A stretch of 51,563 nt of DNA. It comes from Pantanalinema sp. GBBB05. Its GTDB lineage: Bacteria > Cyanobacteriota > Cyanobacteriia > Leptolyngbyales > Leptolyngbyaceae. Under the pieces are notes generated by a model. That model worked only from the letters and a program-made list of their open reading frames with translations, was not told the origin of the DNA and did not search any database. The translations under genes were made by a program, and so were the position numbers. Below, piece after piece: positions 1 through 8,122 of this stretch. The stretch is taken from the NCBI GenBank assembly GCA_016743235.1, contig VRZD01000047.1:1-51563 (forward strand), in the 5' to 3' direction. Within the stretch, counting starts at the first letter, position 1. Every line of letters begins with the position of its first letter.

Positions 1-188
1 CTAAAATGTGCTCAGCCTGCGGTCACGTCTTGGAATCCCTGGACTTGAAAGTTAGAGAGTGGCGTTGTCCCGAATGCCATACATTGCATGACCGGGATGA
101 GAACGCCGCTATCAACATTAAAGTGGGTGGGAGTCCGTCCACAGGCTTAGGAGATGTAAGACTGGCTCAGCCAGCAATCTCTGTTTGA
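1..188 (+). CDS. TnpB-type transposase, C-terminal fragment (5' part outside window)
   Basis: Only the last 62 or so codons are in the window; the frame is open from base 3 to the TGA at 186-188. The visible part is the C-terminal zinc ribbon of the OrfB/TnpB family of IS200/IS605 (IS1341-type) elements: a CSACG pair, then W-R-CPEC about 20 residues on, followed by HDRDENAAINI, which carries the last RuvC acidic residue. TnpB is an RNA-guided nuclease that helps the element persist. The element's right end follows directly downstream (see 189-229). Whether the gene is intact cannot be judged from this fragment. Confidence 0.9.
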   Translation, partial: KMCSACGHVLESLDLKVREWRCPECHTLHDRDENAAINIKVGGSPSTGLGDVRLAQPAISV

Positions 189-229
189 AGCCTGAATCCC
201 ACTGGCTTTAGCCGTGGGAGTGGCTCAAG
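189..229 (+). mobile_element. Right end of IS200/IS605-type element (RE hairpin, probable 3' part of omega-RNA)
   Basis: Just after the tnpB stop there is an imperfect hairpin at 198-218 (CCCAC, GGC, loop TTTA, GCC, GTGGG). It is followed by TCAAG at 225-229, which resembles the IS608-type right cleavage site. From base 230 the sequence is the interrupted hydrolase gene. In this family the RNA guide scaffold overlaps the end of tnpB and the right end, and the guide is read from the adjoining flank. Here the guide would start at about base 230. The junction is set by where the hydrolase reading frame stops making sense, so it may be off by a few bases. Confidence 0.65.
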
Positions 230-454
230 AAACAGATAATCTGCCAGTCGCCACATTTGATGCGGTTTGGCACTGAAGCCATGAAACATCATCACTGTCC
301 CGTAAATCGGCTGTCCTGGTTCATGGAGCAAGGCATAGGGATACGCTCCCACGCGCCGATCGGGATGGGCATCAACCTGCTGAACGTAAGCCGCGATCGC
401 TTGCTGGGTTTGGGTAACTTGGTCAACCGTCGGGAAAAAGGATTTGTGGTTCAT
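230..454 (-). pseudogene. Alpha/beta hydrolase, N-terminal remnant interrupted by the IS element
   Basis: Reading from an ATG at 454, the frame gives a protein start (MNHKSFFPTVDQ) leading to GTVMMFHGFSAKPHQMWRLA. This is the first strand and the HG oxyanion segment (FHGF) of an alpha/beta hydrolase fold. The match ends with DYLF at base 230, where the insertion-element right end begins, so about 75 residues remain. The frame stays open upstream to 508 and adds a CPQC segment, which looks like unrelated relic sequence. The rest of the gene would be expected beyond the left end of the element, outside the window. Substrate is unknown. Confidence 0.65.
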
Positions 455-955
455 AGGGTGATTAAGTGACACATGACACTGGGGGCAACGGTGCTTGCCG
501 TCAATCACCTAGCACCAAAAAATCAGCAGCAGAAAATTTTGCTGGTAGGGCGTTTGGTCAAATATTTCCTGCAAACTTCTGCACTGGCTCGAGCAAGCCT
601 TCGATAAAATCAGCAATGAATAGTCGAAATCCGGAAATCTATTGGCGTAGGAATTCTGCCGCTATGTGTTCGTTTGTTAGGCTGTGCAGCAACGACTAAT
701 GAATGAACGATTGAAGCAATAGTGGCAACAGCAACTTACCCAGGCAATGGATCAACGTTGGATGGTGGCTAGGAGAAGATTAGAGAGGTTGCTTGGTTGA
801 AGGGACTCATTCTGCAGGATCTCGTTTACGTCCTATTACAGAACTCCCAGTATCAACTAATTTCACAGTACGATCGATATAGAAAGGTTTAGGAAGGCAG
901 CGAGGCTCCCGCCGCTACATAACTTGATATTCAGGTAACTTCTGGGAGGTGTCCT
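455..955. other. Gene-poor stretch with degenerate relics
   Basis: No intact gene is convincing here. Near 702-800 a short frame (MNERLKQ, a stop, then WQQQLTQAMDQRWMVARRRL) looks like decayed coding sequence, but I cannot assign it. The minus-strand extension at 455-508 encodes a CPQC motif that could be a transposase relic. Together with the truncated hydrolase this suggests a site of repeated insertion and decay. Confidence 0.4.
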
Positions 956-1183
956 ATGCCAATTCATCCCAATGATTATATTGATCCCCTTGAGCGATAT
1001 GAAGCTTCTGAAGCTAGGGTTGTTAAGGATGGCATAACTAAGCGAGACTACTTGGCTGCTCTAGCAATGCAAGGGCTAATCGCTCACTATGGATACGGTG
1101 AAGCTCCCGCCGCCGATGTGCAGGAGATTGCCACGTGGTCAGTTCAGTTAGCTGACGCACTCATTGAGCAACTAACTGATTAA
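956..1183 (+). CDS. Small unknown protein with a phage-type TKRDYLAALAMQGL motif
   Basis: The product is 75 residues and soluble. The start is supported by GGGAGGTG seven bases upstream. Its central segment TKRDYLAALAMQGLIAHYG, followed by a C-terminal helix rich in A, D and L (QLADALIEQL), resembles small phage and prophage proteins with a TKREYFAAMALQGL-type motif. The function is unknown. It may be a prophage leftover, but no other phage gene is present. It stands alone, 63 bases before the next unknown gene on the same strand, and the two could be co-transcribed. Confidence 0.7.
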   Translation: MPIHPNDYIDPLERYEASEARVVKDGITKRDYLAALAMQGLIAHYGYGEAPAADVQEIATWSVQLADALIEQLTD

Positions 1184-1246
1184 TTGTGGCGTCAGCGTCC
1201 AGTTTGAAGTTGTTTCCTGGCTGAGCAAGCAAGGAGGGAAGCGTTT

Positions 1247-1582
1247 ATGCTACCAACAACAGCAAATGATGCCGCTCAAACGATTCCGCAATCAGTCTTA
1301 GAAAAAATTCACCAGCATTTTCCCGATCGTCAACTTAAGGAACTCACTATTCGGTACTACGAAGACGTTAGAGATGTGGGTTACGAGTACTTCATGAACA
1401 CTGTATTACCTGTTTGTCATCACAGTGATCTCGTGCAATATCTAGAACCGTTTATCTCCTTTGTTAATCTGGGTGAAACTTTAGTTTTAGCGAGACAAGG
1501 ACTTGTCATCTATGACAATGAACAACGGGGAGAATGCACAGAAACGGGACCATTCTGGTTTGTTTCCCTTGAACCTTACTGA
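1247..1582 (+). CDS. Unknown protein, 111 residues
   Basis: The start is well supported by AAGGAGGG about nine bases before the ATG. The protein is acidic and soluble, with no signal peptide or membrane segment. Visible features are an early helix (SVLEKIHQHFPDRQLKEL), an aromatic-rich segment (RYYEDVRDVGYEYF) and a C-terminal GPFWFVSLEPY. I do not recognise a family. It sits 61 bases before the DNA glycosylase gene on the same strand, so it may share a transcript with it. No function is proposed. Confidence 0.65.
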   Translation: MLPTTANDAAQTIPQSVLEKIHQHFPDRQLKELTIRYYEDVRDVGYEYFMNTVLPVCHHSDLVQYLEPFISFVNLGETLVLARQGLVIYDNEQRGECTETGPFWFVSLEPY

Positions 1583-1643
1583 TTGATTTATCGGTATCCA
1601 TCGCCTCACGTGAAAGAAATTTCTGTTGGAGTACATTAAAGCT

Positions 1644-2264
1644 ATGGCAGCTTTAGATCCTCCACAGTTCATTGATGCGGCTTGGTTAAGCAGACCCGCG
1701 ACTCAGGTTGCTCCTGACCTCATCGGGTGCGTTTTAGTGAGATATTTGCCTGAAGGTGGAATTGCCCGGGGATTGATCGTTGAGACAGAAGCTTATGAGC
1801 CTAATGATCCAGCGTGTCATGCTTATCGTCGCTGCACATCTCGTAATGCTGTCATGTTTGGGGCGGCAGGTGCTTGTTATGTTTATCTGATTTATGGGAT
1901 TTACCATTGCTTAAACATTGTGACTGATCTAGATGGCATCCCGAGTGCTGTCTTAATTCGGGCGCTGCACTTGGAATCTCTGCCACCGTGGATCCCGCCT
2001 CAGCCCAAAGCGACGTTACGGAGATTAGCCGCTGGTCCTGGTAAATTGTGTCTGGCTTTGCGAATTGACCGATCTCTCAACGCTACTCTGCTACAACCCG
2101 GTTACCCTTTATGGCTTGAGCCTCGTAGTGAGCAATTTCAGCAGCAGCTCAACGCAGGAGAGGTCAGTCTCACCCAAACGACACGAATTGGCCTGACCCA
2201 GGGCATAGATTTACCCTGGCGTTGGTATTTGACGAATTGTCCAGCCGTATCCAAACGAGGCTGA
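1644..2264 (+). CDS. 3-methyladenine DNA glycosylase (AAG/MPG family)
   Basis: This base-excision repair enzyme removes alkylated and deaminated purines (3-methyladenine, hypoxanthine) from DNA. The 206-residue product fits bacterial members of the family. Typical signatures are present in order: LIGCVLVRYLPEG, the catalytic segment RGLIVETEAYEPNDPACHAY (catalytic Glu in ETEAY), SRNAVMFGAAGACYVYLIYG with the Tyr-rich intercalating region, HCLNIVTD, AVLIRAL and LAAGPGKLCLALRID. I start it at the ATG at 1644, which has GGAG about 12 bases upstream. A TTG at 1626 in the same frame is a weaker alternative. It is on the same strand as the unknown gene upstream. Confidence 0.93.
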   Translation: MAALDPPQFIDAAWLSRPATQVAPDLIGCVLVRYLPEGGIARGLIVETEAYEPNDPACHAYRRCTSRNAVMFGAAGACYVYLIYGIYHCLNIVTDLDGIPSAVLIRALHLESLPPWIPPQPKATLRRLAAGPGKLCLALRIDRSLNATLLQPGYPLWLEPRSEQFQQQLNAGEVSLTQTTRIGLTQGIDLPWRWYLTNCPAVSKRG

Positions 2265-2444
2265 GAACAAGCGAAGCGGGTGATCTCTACCTTGATCAGG
2301 ATGGAGAGAGGACTTGTTTCTCAAACCAGGGAATTGGTAGGATACGGCAAAACTGTTTTACAATGCCTGCAAGTTGGGTTTACCCACTTGGAGACTAGGT
2401 ATCATTTTGTAACTTTTCTAGTTTGTCCTTAAGAGCCATAAAAA

Positions 2445-2567
2445 ATGGATGTCAAATTAATTCTGGTAGTACTGACGGCTATTTTCACAGTAGCTTGCTT
2501 ATTCTTTGGCACTCGAAATGGATTCTACGACTCGGATAATTATCACGGTAACGGGTCCGCTCATTAG
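2445..2567 (+). CDS. 40-residue single-pass membrane peptide, candidate NDH-1 subunit NdhP
   Basis: An ATG at 2445 opens a 40-codon frame ending in TAG. The peptide has one transmembrane helix (about residues 3-21), then GTRNGFYDSDNYHGNGSAH, a polar tail that reads like a conserved cyanobacterial small protein. From memory this resembles NdhP, a small NDH-1 subunit with one membrane helix, but I cannot confirm the match. NdhO, another oxygenic-type NDH-1 subunit, is encoded 2 kb downstream. Only a weak AAGAG precedes the start. A hairpin plus T-run follows at 2662-2685. Confidence 0.55.
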   Translation: MDVKLILVVLTAIFTVACLFFGTRNGFYDSDNYHGNGSAH

Positions 2568-2661
2568 AACGTCGCTAGTGAGTCTCGCCATAGGTGAAAT
2601 GCGATTTGTACCGCTCATGATTGGTTTTTAAACAGAGAGAGTTAACGATCGTCTGCTTTCT

Positions 2662-2685
2662 CCACTAAAAATAGTGGGGATTTTT
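2662..2685 (+). terminator. Intrinsic terminator after the 40-residue gene
   Basis: CCACT (2662-2666) pairs with AGTGG (2673-2677) around an AAAAAT loop, followed by GGA and TTTTT at 2681-2685. It lies just before the metallo-beta-lactamase gene and argues against that gene's TTG start at 2684. Confidence 0.55.
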
Positions 2686-2716
2686 GCGATCGCTATGCTT
2701 AAGCAGCAACATCAAC

Positions 2717-4444
2717 GTGATAGAGCTAGAATGCCTGGTTTATGGTGCTGGTCACGCAGACGAAGGAATCTGTCTTCTCCTGCGGATCGGACAATATCGC
2801 ATTCTGCTGGATTGTGGTCTTGCCAACCTGACTCCCCTGATTACCCGTAAAGGCATTCCTCCAGCAGATGTTGTGTTGTGCAGCCATGCTCATGCGGATC
2901 ATGCCAGGGGATTATTGCAGCTACATCAAGAATTTCCGAAACTCCCGATCTACGCCAGCGAAGTTACCACTCAATTATTGCCGTTTAATTGGATCGGAAC
3001 GGTTCCAGATGAACTACCGTTCTTTTGTCAGGCGTTACCCTGGCGAACTCCAGTGGAATTTCTGGATGGGTTAACCGCAGAGCTGTATCCATCTGGACAT
3101 TTGCCGGGAGCCGCCGCGATTTTGTTAACCTATACCCCAACTCAGGGTGGAGAATCGTCGCGTCGCTCCTATCAGGTGTTTTATACAGGGGACTTTTTTC
3201 TGTCTAACTCTCGCCTGGTCGAAGGCTTTCCCCTAGAGGAGTTACGGGGTCTATCGCCTGATGTGCTGATTGTGGAAGGCAGTTATGGCACCGCCCGTCA
3301 TCCGCATCGCCGCCAGCAGGAAAACCAATTAGCCGATCGAATTAATCGGGCACTGGCAAATCATCAATCGATTCTATTGCCTGCTTCACCCTTAGGGTTG
3401 GGACAGGAACTGTTAATGCTGCTACGCAGCCATCATTACTTCACTGGCAGAGATATTGATATTTGGGTCGATCGCTCTGTTGCCTCGGGGTGTGACCTAT
3501 ACCTAGATATCCTGCCGCAGCTACCCGCTTCGGTCCAAAATTTTGCTCGTCACCAATCGCTATTTTGGGATGAACGGATTCGTCCTAGAGTCCGGCGATT
3601 TGATCCAGAGTATCCTCCGGACTGGGAGGAAACTTCAGCGATCGTCCTGGTGGATGAAGCAACTGATCTGCAACAGTATTACCAGGCTAAACCAGAGCAG
3701 TGGTTAGTGTTGCTGCCCCAGGAACCGCACCGCTCCCGGTTTAAAGAGAGGGAAGTTGCTAAGCCGAGTCAGCCTGAAACGAAGGGCAAATCGCAACCGG
3801 AGCTAGCTCAGGAAGCTCCTGCTCCCTTAACGGAAACCTACCTACTTGCTCAGCACTGTGATGGACCGGGAACCACCCAATTGATTCACAACCTCCGTCC
3901 ACAGCATGTTGTCTTTATTCATGGTTCCCCTAACTATCTGGCAGATTTAACCGGACTGGAGGAACTCCAACATCGCTACCAATTGCATTCCCCTGCCACC
4001 GAGAGCTTGGTTGATCTACCGATCGGCGAAACCTTCATTCAACCGGCGGCTCCAGACAGTAGTTATGAAGGGGAATTGACAGAATTAGATACGGTGATCA
4101 CTATTACCCTACCGAATGCGGTGACCGCCGATCCGCGTTGGCAAGCTCTGGCGGATACAGGACTCATTGAGGCTCGCTGGCAAGGAGATGAACTGGTTTT
4201 ACGGGGATTAACCCAGCGGGAACTGTTGCGCCAGGGGGGCGATCGCTTGCTGGATTGGATGGACGCCAACTCGCCATTACGCAACTGTTGTGGCAATTGC
4301 CGCCATTACCGGGGTCAGCGCTGCTGGAATCCTGCCTCTCCCTTATTTGAATTTAAGGTGACTCCAGAAGGCTTTTGTCCGGTATTTGAGTCGGCACAGG
4401 TGGTGGAAGAAGGCGAGTCAGACAGCGAGAATGAAGAGGAATAA
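2717..4444 (+). CDS. Metallo-beta-lactamase fold hydrolase with beta-CASP-like region and C-terminal Cys cluster
   Basis: The N-terminal half has the metal-binding motifs of the MBL superfamily: CSHAHADHARGL (HxHxDH), PSGHLPGAA, YTGDFFLSNSRL (the later Asp) and VLIVEGSYGTARHPHR, as in beta-CASP nucleases and related RNA-processing enzymes. The C-terminus adds a four-cysteine cluster (NCCGNCRHYRGQRCWNP, then GFCPVFE) that could bind zinc or iron. A highly acidic tail ends the protein. The substrate is unknown; nucleic acid is the family expectation. The start is uncertain. GTG at 2717 places the protein at VIELECLVYG, just before the first strand. TTG at 2684 in the same frame overlaps a terminator T-run. 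Length is about 575 residues. Confidence 0.82.
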   Translation: MIELECLVYGAGHADEGICLLLRIGQYRILLDCGLANLTPLITRKGIPPADVVLCSHAHADHARGLLQLHQEFPKLPIYASEVTTQLLPFNWIGTVPDELPFFCQALPWRTPVEFLDGLTAELYPSGHLPGAAAILLTYTPTQGGESSRRSYQVFYTGDFFLSNSRLVEGFPLEELRGLSPDVLIVEGSYGTARHPHRRQQENQLADRINRALANHQSILLPASPLGLGQELLMLLRSHHYFTGRDIDIWVDRSVASGCDLYLDILPQLPASVQNFARHQSLFWDERIRPRVRRFDPEYPPDWEETSAIVLVDEATDLQQYYQAKPEQWLVLLPQEPHRSRFKEREVAKPSQPETKGKSQPELAQEAPAPLTETYLLAQHCDGPGTTQLIHNLRPQHVVFIHGSPNYLADLTGLEELQHRYQLHSPATESLVDLPIGETFIQPAAPDSSYEGELTELDTVITITLPNAVTADPRWQALADTGLIEARWQGDELVLRGLTQRELLRQGGDRLLDWMDANSPLRNCCGNCRHYRGQRCWNPASPLFEFKVTPEGFCPVFESAQVVEEGESDSENEEE

Positions 4445-4541
4445 GCGATCGTCCATTTAGATGCTGCAAAGTTCCTATAGGCACGATCGCGGAACCAGCT
4501 TAGAATGCTGAAGAGTAGTCTTCATGTCACAGAAACAGGTT

Positions 4542-4757
4542 ATGGCAATCAAACGCGGCGATATGGTCCGGGCAGTCAAAGAAAAACTAGAAAATAGTCT
4601 GGAAGCCAAAGCCAGTGATGCTCGGTTCCCGTCCTATATCTTTGATACTAAAGGTGAGGTCGTCGATTTAAGCGGGGATTATGCTCTGGTGAAGTTCGGG
4701 ATTGTTCCCACTCCCAATGTTTGGCTGCGAGTCGATCAACTGGAAGCCTTTAAGTAA
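4542..4757 (+). CDS. ndhO: NAD(P)H-quinone oxidoreductase subunit O
   Basis: NdhO is a small peripheral subunit of the cyanobacterial and chloroplast NDH-1 complex, which carries out respiratory and cyclic electron flow on the thylakoid membrane. The product (71 residues from MAIKRGDMVRAV) shows the family pattern: RGDMVRAVKEKLENSLEAKA, SDARFPSYIF, GEVVDLSGDYALVKFG and PTPNVWLRVDQLE. An ATG at 4524 in the same frame would add six residues (MSQKQV). I prefer 4542 because it gives the usual family N-terminus and length. A TAGAAT hexamer near 4501 could be a -10 element. Confidence 0.93.
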   Translation: MAIKRGDMVRAVKEKLENSLEAKASDARFPSYIFDTKGEVVDLSGDYALVKFGIVPTPNVWLRVDQLEAFK

Positions 4758-4770
4758 ATGTTTTTGTAAA

Positions 4771-4841
4771 AGCGTATCCAACTTTGATAATAAATAGTGA
4801 AAAACTTTAGAGGTTTTACACTCAATAAGCTTGGATACGCT
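4771..4841. repeat. 71-bp element with perfect 11-bp terminal inverted repeats
   Basis: AGCGTATCCAA (4771-4781) and TTGGATACGCT (4831-4841) are exact reverse complements. Inside lies a second imperfect hairpin (AGTG, AAAAC, loop, GTTTT, CACT). It sits 14 bases after the ndhO stop. The nested symmetry suits a terminator-like RNA fold, a short MITE-like insertion, or both. I did not find a second copy in the window. Confidence 0.6.
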
Positions 4842-4922
4842 ACTACGAGAACTGCTACCGTTCTAATCCTGCTACTAAACTTTTTAGAAAATTTCTGCGA
4901 AAAGACATTTTCTTTTGTAGGG

Positions 4923-4976
4923 GTAGGTTTTGGCAAAGTTTTAGCATTGGGCAGATCGCTTGATTGCCAAACCTAC
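4923..4976. repeat. Inverted repeat, 13-14 bp arms
   Basis: GTAGGTTTTGGCAA (4923-4936) pairs with TTGCCAAACCTAC (4964-4976), with one bulged T, around a 27-base loop. It resembles the dispersed intergenic hairpin repeats common in cyanobacterial genomes. It lies between ndhO and the convergent small gene and may act as a terminator for either. Confidence 0.5.
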
Positions 4977-5010
4977 TCTTACAGGTATTTCTTTGTTGGA
5001 AATGTCCTTA

Positions 5011-5274
5011 TTACTTTTTAGGCTTGAGCTGCTTTTGACTCTGATTGCCACCAATTTGAGGAGATTCTGAGTTGTTTGAAAATAAACTGAACAAGCCTGA
5101 AGCTTGCTGGGATGAATTTTGATCCGTTCTTTTTTTGTTTGCTTCTTTATATTGACCTGTTCTCTTTTCCTTTCTCTCACCAAATGGACCTACCCATATT
5201 TCCTCTTGATAATCAGGACCAGTTTGTCTATATGTTTCCTCACCCCTATTAGCAAAAAAGTCAAGCAGACCCAT
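5011..5274 (-). CDS. Unknown small hydrophilic protein, 87 residues
   Basis: The start is supported by AGGAGA about ten bases before the ATG on the minus strand. The protein opens with MGLLDFFANRGEETYRQTGP, which suggests a short amphipathic helix. It continues with a charged segment (GPFGERKEKRTGQYKEANKK), a Ser/Gln/Asn-rich linker and a very basic tail (QKQLKPKK). It has no membrane segment. Codon use is AT-rich compared with neighbouring genes, which points to recent acquisition or weak expression. No family is recognised and the function is unknown. A perfect palindrome lies about 80 bases upstream of its start (5351-5369). Confidence 0.55.
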   Translation of the reverse strand: MGLLDFFANRGEETYRQTGPDYQEEIWVGPFGERKEKRTGQYKEANKKRTDQNSSQQASGLFSLFSNNSESPQIGGNQSQKQLKPKK

Positions 5275-5350
5275 AAAGCAACTTCTCCTAAAATATCTCT
5301 GAGTTTGACTCTACTCAAATCTTCAGTAGAAAGAGTGCAGTAGTTTCACC

Positions 5351-5369
5351 TAATCTTAATTTAAGATTA
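5351..5369. promoter_or_regulatory. 19-bp perfect palindrome, candidate operator
   Basis: TAATCTTAA and TTAAGATTA flank a single T with no mismatch. It lies between the end of the PAS/GAF gene and the start of the small minus-strand gene. The short, symmetric, AT-rich form suits a dimeric repressor site for that small gene. No regulator gene is nearby. Confidence 0.4.
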
Positions 5370-5428
5370 AGATATGCCTCACAATATTCATTGAGTGAGT
5401 TAAAGCCAATACACTACTTTTGTAGGAT

Positions 5429-7762
5429 TTATCCCATATCCTGTTGTACCCGGACGCGGGCAAACTTTAATCCTGTAACTCCCTGGAGCGGTTCGACCGT
5501 GCCGTGTTCAATTTGGTCGTCGATCCAGCCTTCACGCATCAAGTAGCGGAGATATTGCTGATATTCATCCCATTCTTCATTAGTGGAGTAAACCAGCGTC
5601 ATCATCCCAGGTTGGGTAATCCGGGTTTGGGTTTGTTCATCGATCGCTTTATCGATCCGCTTTTTGACAATCTCATAGCGGGTATCGCGAGTGCCCCGCA
5701 CATCAAACAGTTTTTCAGTGGTTTCGTCGTGGAAGATATCTACAGTGGAATCTTGCACCAAGACTAGATGCACAACGGGTAGGGTTAAGCCTTCTTCGGC
5801 TTGCAATCGCATCGCAGCTCGGGCACAGTCACAGATTGCCCGCAGTTGTTCGTAACGTAGGCTCCGGAGCTGGAAGCTGCCGAACTTGGGATCGATCGAA
5901 GCTCCAGCGTAGATCATATGATCAATCCCATCAGTAGTCTCAATATCGCAGTAATGGGGACTCACTTGTTGCATCCGTGCCTGCCAGCGTTCCCAGGTTT
6001 CTCGGAGAATCGCATTAATGCGACCGATCGTTTGGTCGTAGTTCGCCCGAGCGTGATAAACGCATTGATGATCATTGGCACATGCCGCCTGGTAAGTGGC
6101 GATCGCCGCTACAGCCGCTTCGCCACATTGTTTAAAGTAGTCGAAATAGACTTCTAGATGGTGGTGGAGATAGCGCAGCTCTGACACCTCTGCATCCACG
6201 GTTAACCGTTCTTGCAAATTCTGAATGCGTTCTAGTAAATCTAGCCGCAATTGTTCGCCTAAAGCGCTTTCTTGACCCTGGCAGGCGGCTTCAACTACAG
6301 CTAATCCTAGATGTAACTGTTCCAATAAATCGGCTTGAATGGCACGGTTGCGTTCCTCCGAGGAGCCGCGAATATCGGAGATGCCATAGAGCGGATAGAC
6401 ATTCGTAAAAACGATCGGTTCGGCGGGTAAGCCTAAACTGCGGCGTTCGGCTTCTTCTAGAAACTTCCATTCCACAGATGGATGAATATTGGTGATAAAC
6501 CGTTGCTGTACTAGTTGCCGTTGCGCGGAGGTGAGGGCACTAGTAAAGGCGGGAATCAGTTGTTCAGCACAGCGACAATCTAAAGCATCAAAATTATTCG
6601 GTTGATCGCTGACGACCCCAACCAACCCGATTACTTGAGTATGCGGAGCATGGGTTCCTGTGCCACCCACCTGAGACACCAGGGGAATTAATAGTAGGGA
6701 GCGTACGCCTAACTCCAACATGTTTTTGCCACAGTTGGTATGTTCGTCTTGGGTTAAATCAGCCACAGCAATCACACGATTGGTCATGACTGCCTGCATC
6801 AGAAACGACCCTTGCAAGGATGACAATGGGTAGGAGGTGGTTTCTAGCTCGCGCCCCACGGAACCCATGAATAGTCGAATTTCATCGGATTCAATACTGG
6901 CAATCACGGTATTCCAGGCCCGAAATAGCGATCGCATCTGGCGGTTAACCTGCCGGAACTTGCGGGAATGCAAAATCGAATCGCGATCGATTAAGAGCTG
7001 GGTAATCCGCCGAATTGTTTCCTGGGGAGTGACATCCAAGCCTTCTAGCAGCAGTTGTCCCTCAATTTCGTAGTTCTCTAAACACAGCCGTTGTTCCAAT
7101 GCCTGAAGCTGATCCAGGTTGGCTAATTGGTTAGCAGCGGCTTCTGGAGACAGGTGACCCAGTTGTAAGTCGGCAAACTCATCTCGATGGGGATCCCGCC
7201 GTTGGATCCGTAACTGCTCAGAACGTAGCCAAAACTCAACGTAACGGGTCTCACGCAACAACGAACTCCGCATCGATACCATGACCGGAGCTTCTAGCAG
7301 CCGACAACTATGGGCATCAATGTGATAAAAATCGCGGAGTACCAGATGCAGAATATGCCGACGATACAAGCTGTGGACGGCCTGGTGGTCAGCCTCCGAA
7401 ACCAACCGACTCAGAACTGCCGCTAAGGCAACTTCTGGAGAACTTTGCTGGTCATCCCGTTCCGGCAAGCCCAGGAATTCATAAAAATAATCATTGGCAT
7501 ACCGAATGGTCAGGGTTGTCGGTTCCACGACTGCCATCAAGAGCCGACTACAGCGTTGAATGTAGTTTAACCAGTTCAGTTGGTCTGCCCAGAACCGGAT
7601 CTGTTGCAGTTCTGGCGATCGTGGTAACTGAGCCGCCAAGTCCAGCAAGCTCTGATTAATCTCAAGATCCGCTGACATATCTCCTGCCGTAACGGGCTGC
7701 GACGGTCTTGAGAACGAGTGCTGGTTGGTTTGGGGATGGGATACTGACTCAGACATTGGCAT
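5429..7762 (-). CDS. PAS/GAF-domain protein, 777 residues, probable signal sensor without visible output domain
   Basis: After a disordered N-terminus comes a PAS-like region (about residues 60-180, with TLTIRYANDYFYEFLGL). A GAF-like domain follows (about residues 275-425, with LETTSYPLSSLQGSFLMQ, RVIAVADLTQDEHTNCG and SLLLIPLVSQ). The C-terminal half is helical and ends in a region with YSTNEEWDEYQQYLRYLM. It contains PLYGISDIRGSS, which I associate with uncharacterised bacterial GAF proteins. There is no kinase, cyclase, GGDEF or DNA-binding signature. It is probably a cytosolic sensor or scaffold. It is transcribed alone, with a 360-base gap on its 5' side. Confidence 0.75.
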   Translation of the reverse strand: MPMSESVSHPQTNQHSFSRPSQPVTAGDMSADLEINQSLLDLAAQLPRSPELQQIRFWADQLNWLNYIQRCSRLLMAVVEPTTLTIRYANDYFYEFLGLPERDDQQSSPEVALAAVLSRLVSEADHQAVHSLYRRHILHLVLRDFYHIDAHSCRLLEAPVMVSMRSSLLRETRYVEFWLRSEQLRIQRRDPHRDEFADLQLGHLSPEAAANQLANLDQLQALEQRLCLENYEIEGQLLLEGLDVTPQETIRRITQLLIDRDSILHSRKFRQVNRQMRSLFRAWNTVIASIESDEIRLFMGSVGRELETTSYPLSSLQGSFLMQAVMTNRVIAVADLTQDEHTNCGKNMLELGVRSLLLIPLVSQVGGTGTHAPHTQVIGLVGVVSDQPNNFDALDCRCAEQLIPAFTSALTSAQRQLVQQRFITNIHPSVEWKFLEEAERRSLGLPAEPIVFTNVYPLYGISDIRGSSEERNRAIQADLLEQLHLGLAVVEAACQGQESALGEQLRLDLLERIQNLQERLTVDAEVSELRYLHHHLEVYFDYFKQCGEAAVAAIATYQAACANDHQCVYHARANYDQTIGRINAILRETWERWQARMQQVSPHYCDIETTDGIDHMIYAGASIDPKFGSFQLRSLRYEQLRAICDCARAAMRLQAEEGLTLPVVHLVLVQDSTVDIFHDETTEKLFDVRGTRDTRYEIVKKRIDKAIDEQTQTRITQPGMMTLVYSTNEEWDEYQQYLRYLMREGWIDDQIEHGTVEPLQGVTGLKFARVRVQQDMG

Positions 7763-8122
7763 AGGGCAAATTTCCCTAAAGCTTTTTTGACGATCGGAAC
7801 GAAAATTACCCCTTATTGTTCCTCGTTTGTTCCACTAATCTGACTGACTGAGGTACAGATTATCAGTTGGCAACTACCTCGCCTAGGGAGGCAGGCAAAT
7901 TGGATGTCAGGAAAATGTTATCTGCCAGCCTTGAATCATTGCATTACTGACCCACATTAGCGATTTTTTGGTAACCAAATTATTTCGGCTCCGATGTTTA
8001 ATCTTGCTGAACCAGTGACCAATGTTCCGGAAGCGCTAATCTGTAAATAGATAAAACTTAAACTTCAGTATCCACTGCAACTTGTGGAGTGCTGAGCGCT
8101 AGAGAATTCCGAAGCAGAACGT
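7763..8122. other. Divergent intergenic region, PAS/GAF gene and ffh
   Basis: These 360 bases must hold the promoters for the minus-strand PAS/GAF gene and for ffh. I see AT-rich blocks near 7785-7815 and 7965-8065 but no confident -35/-10 pair, no tRNA and no small gene. Confidence 0.4.

Noticed and set aside
4797..5021. 74-residue plus-strand frame
   Set aside because: It runs through two inverted repeats and is antisense to the end of a better-supported small gene.
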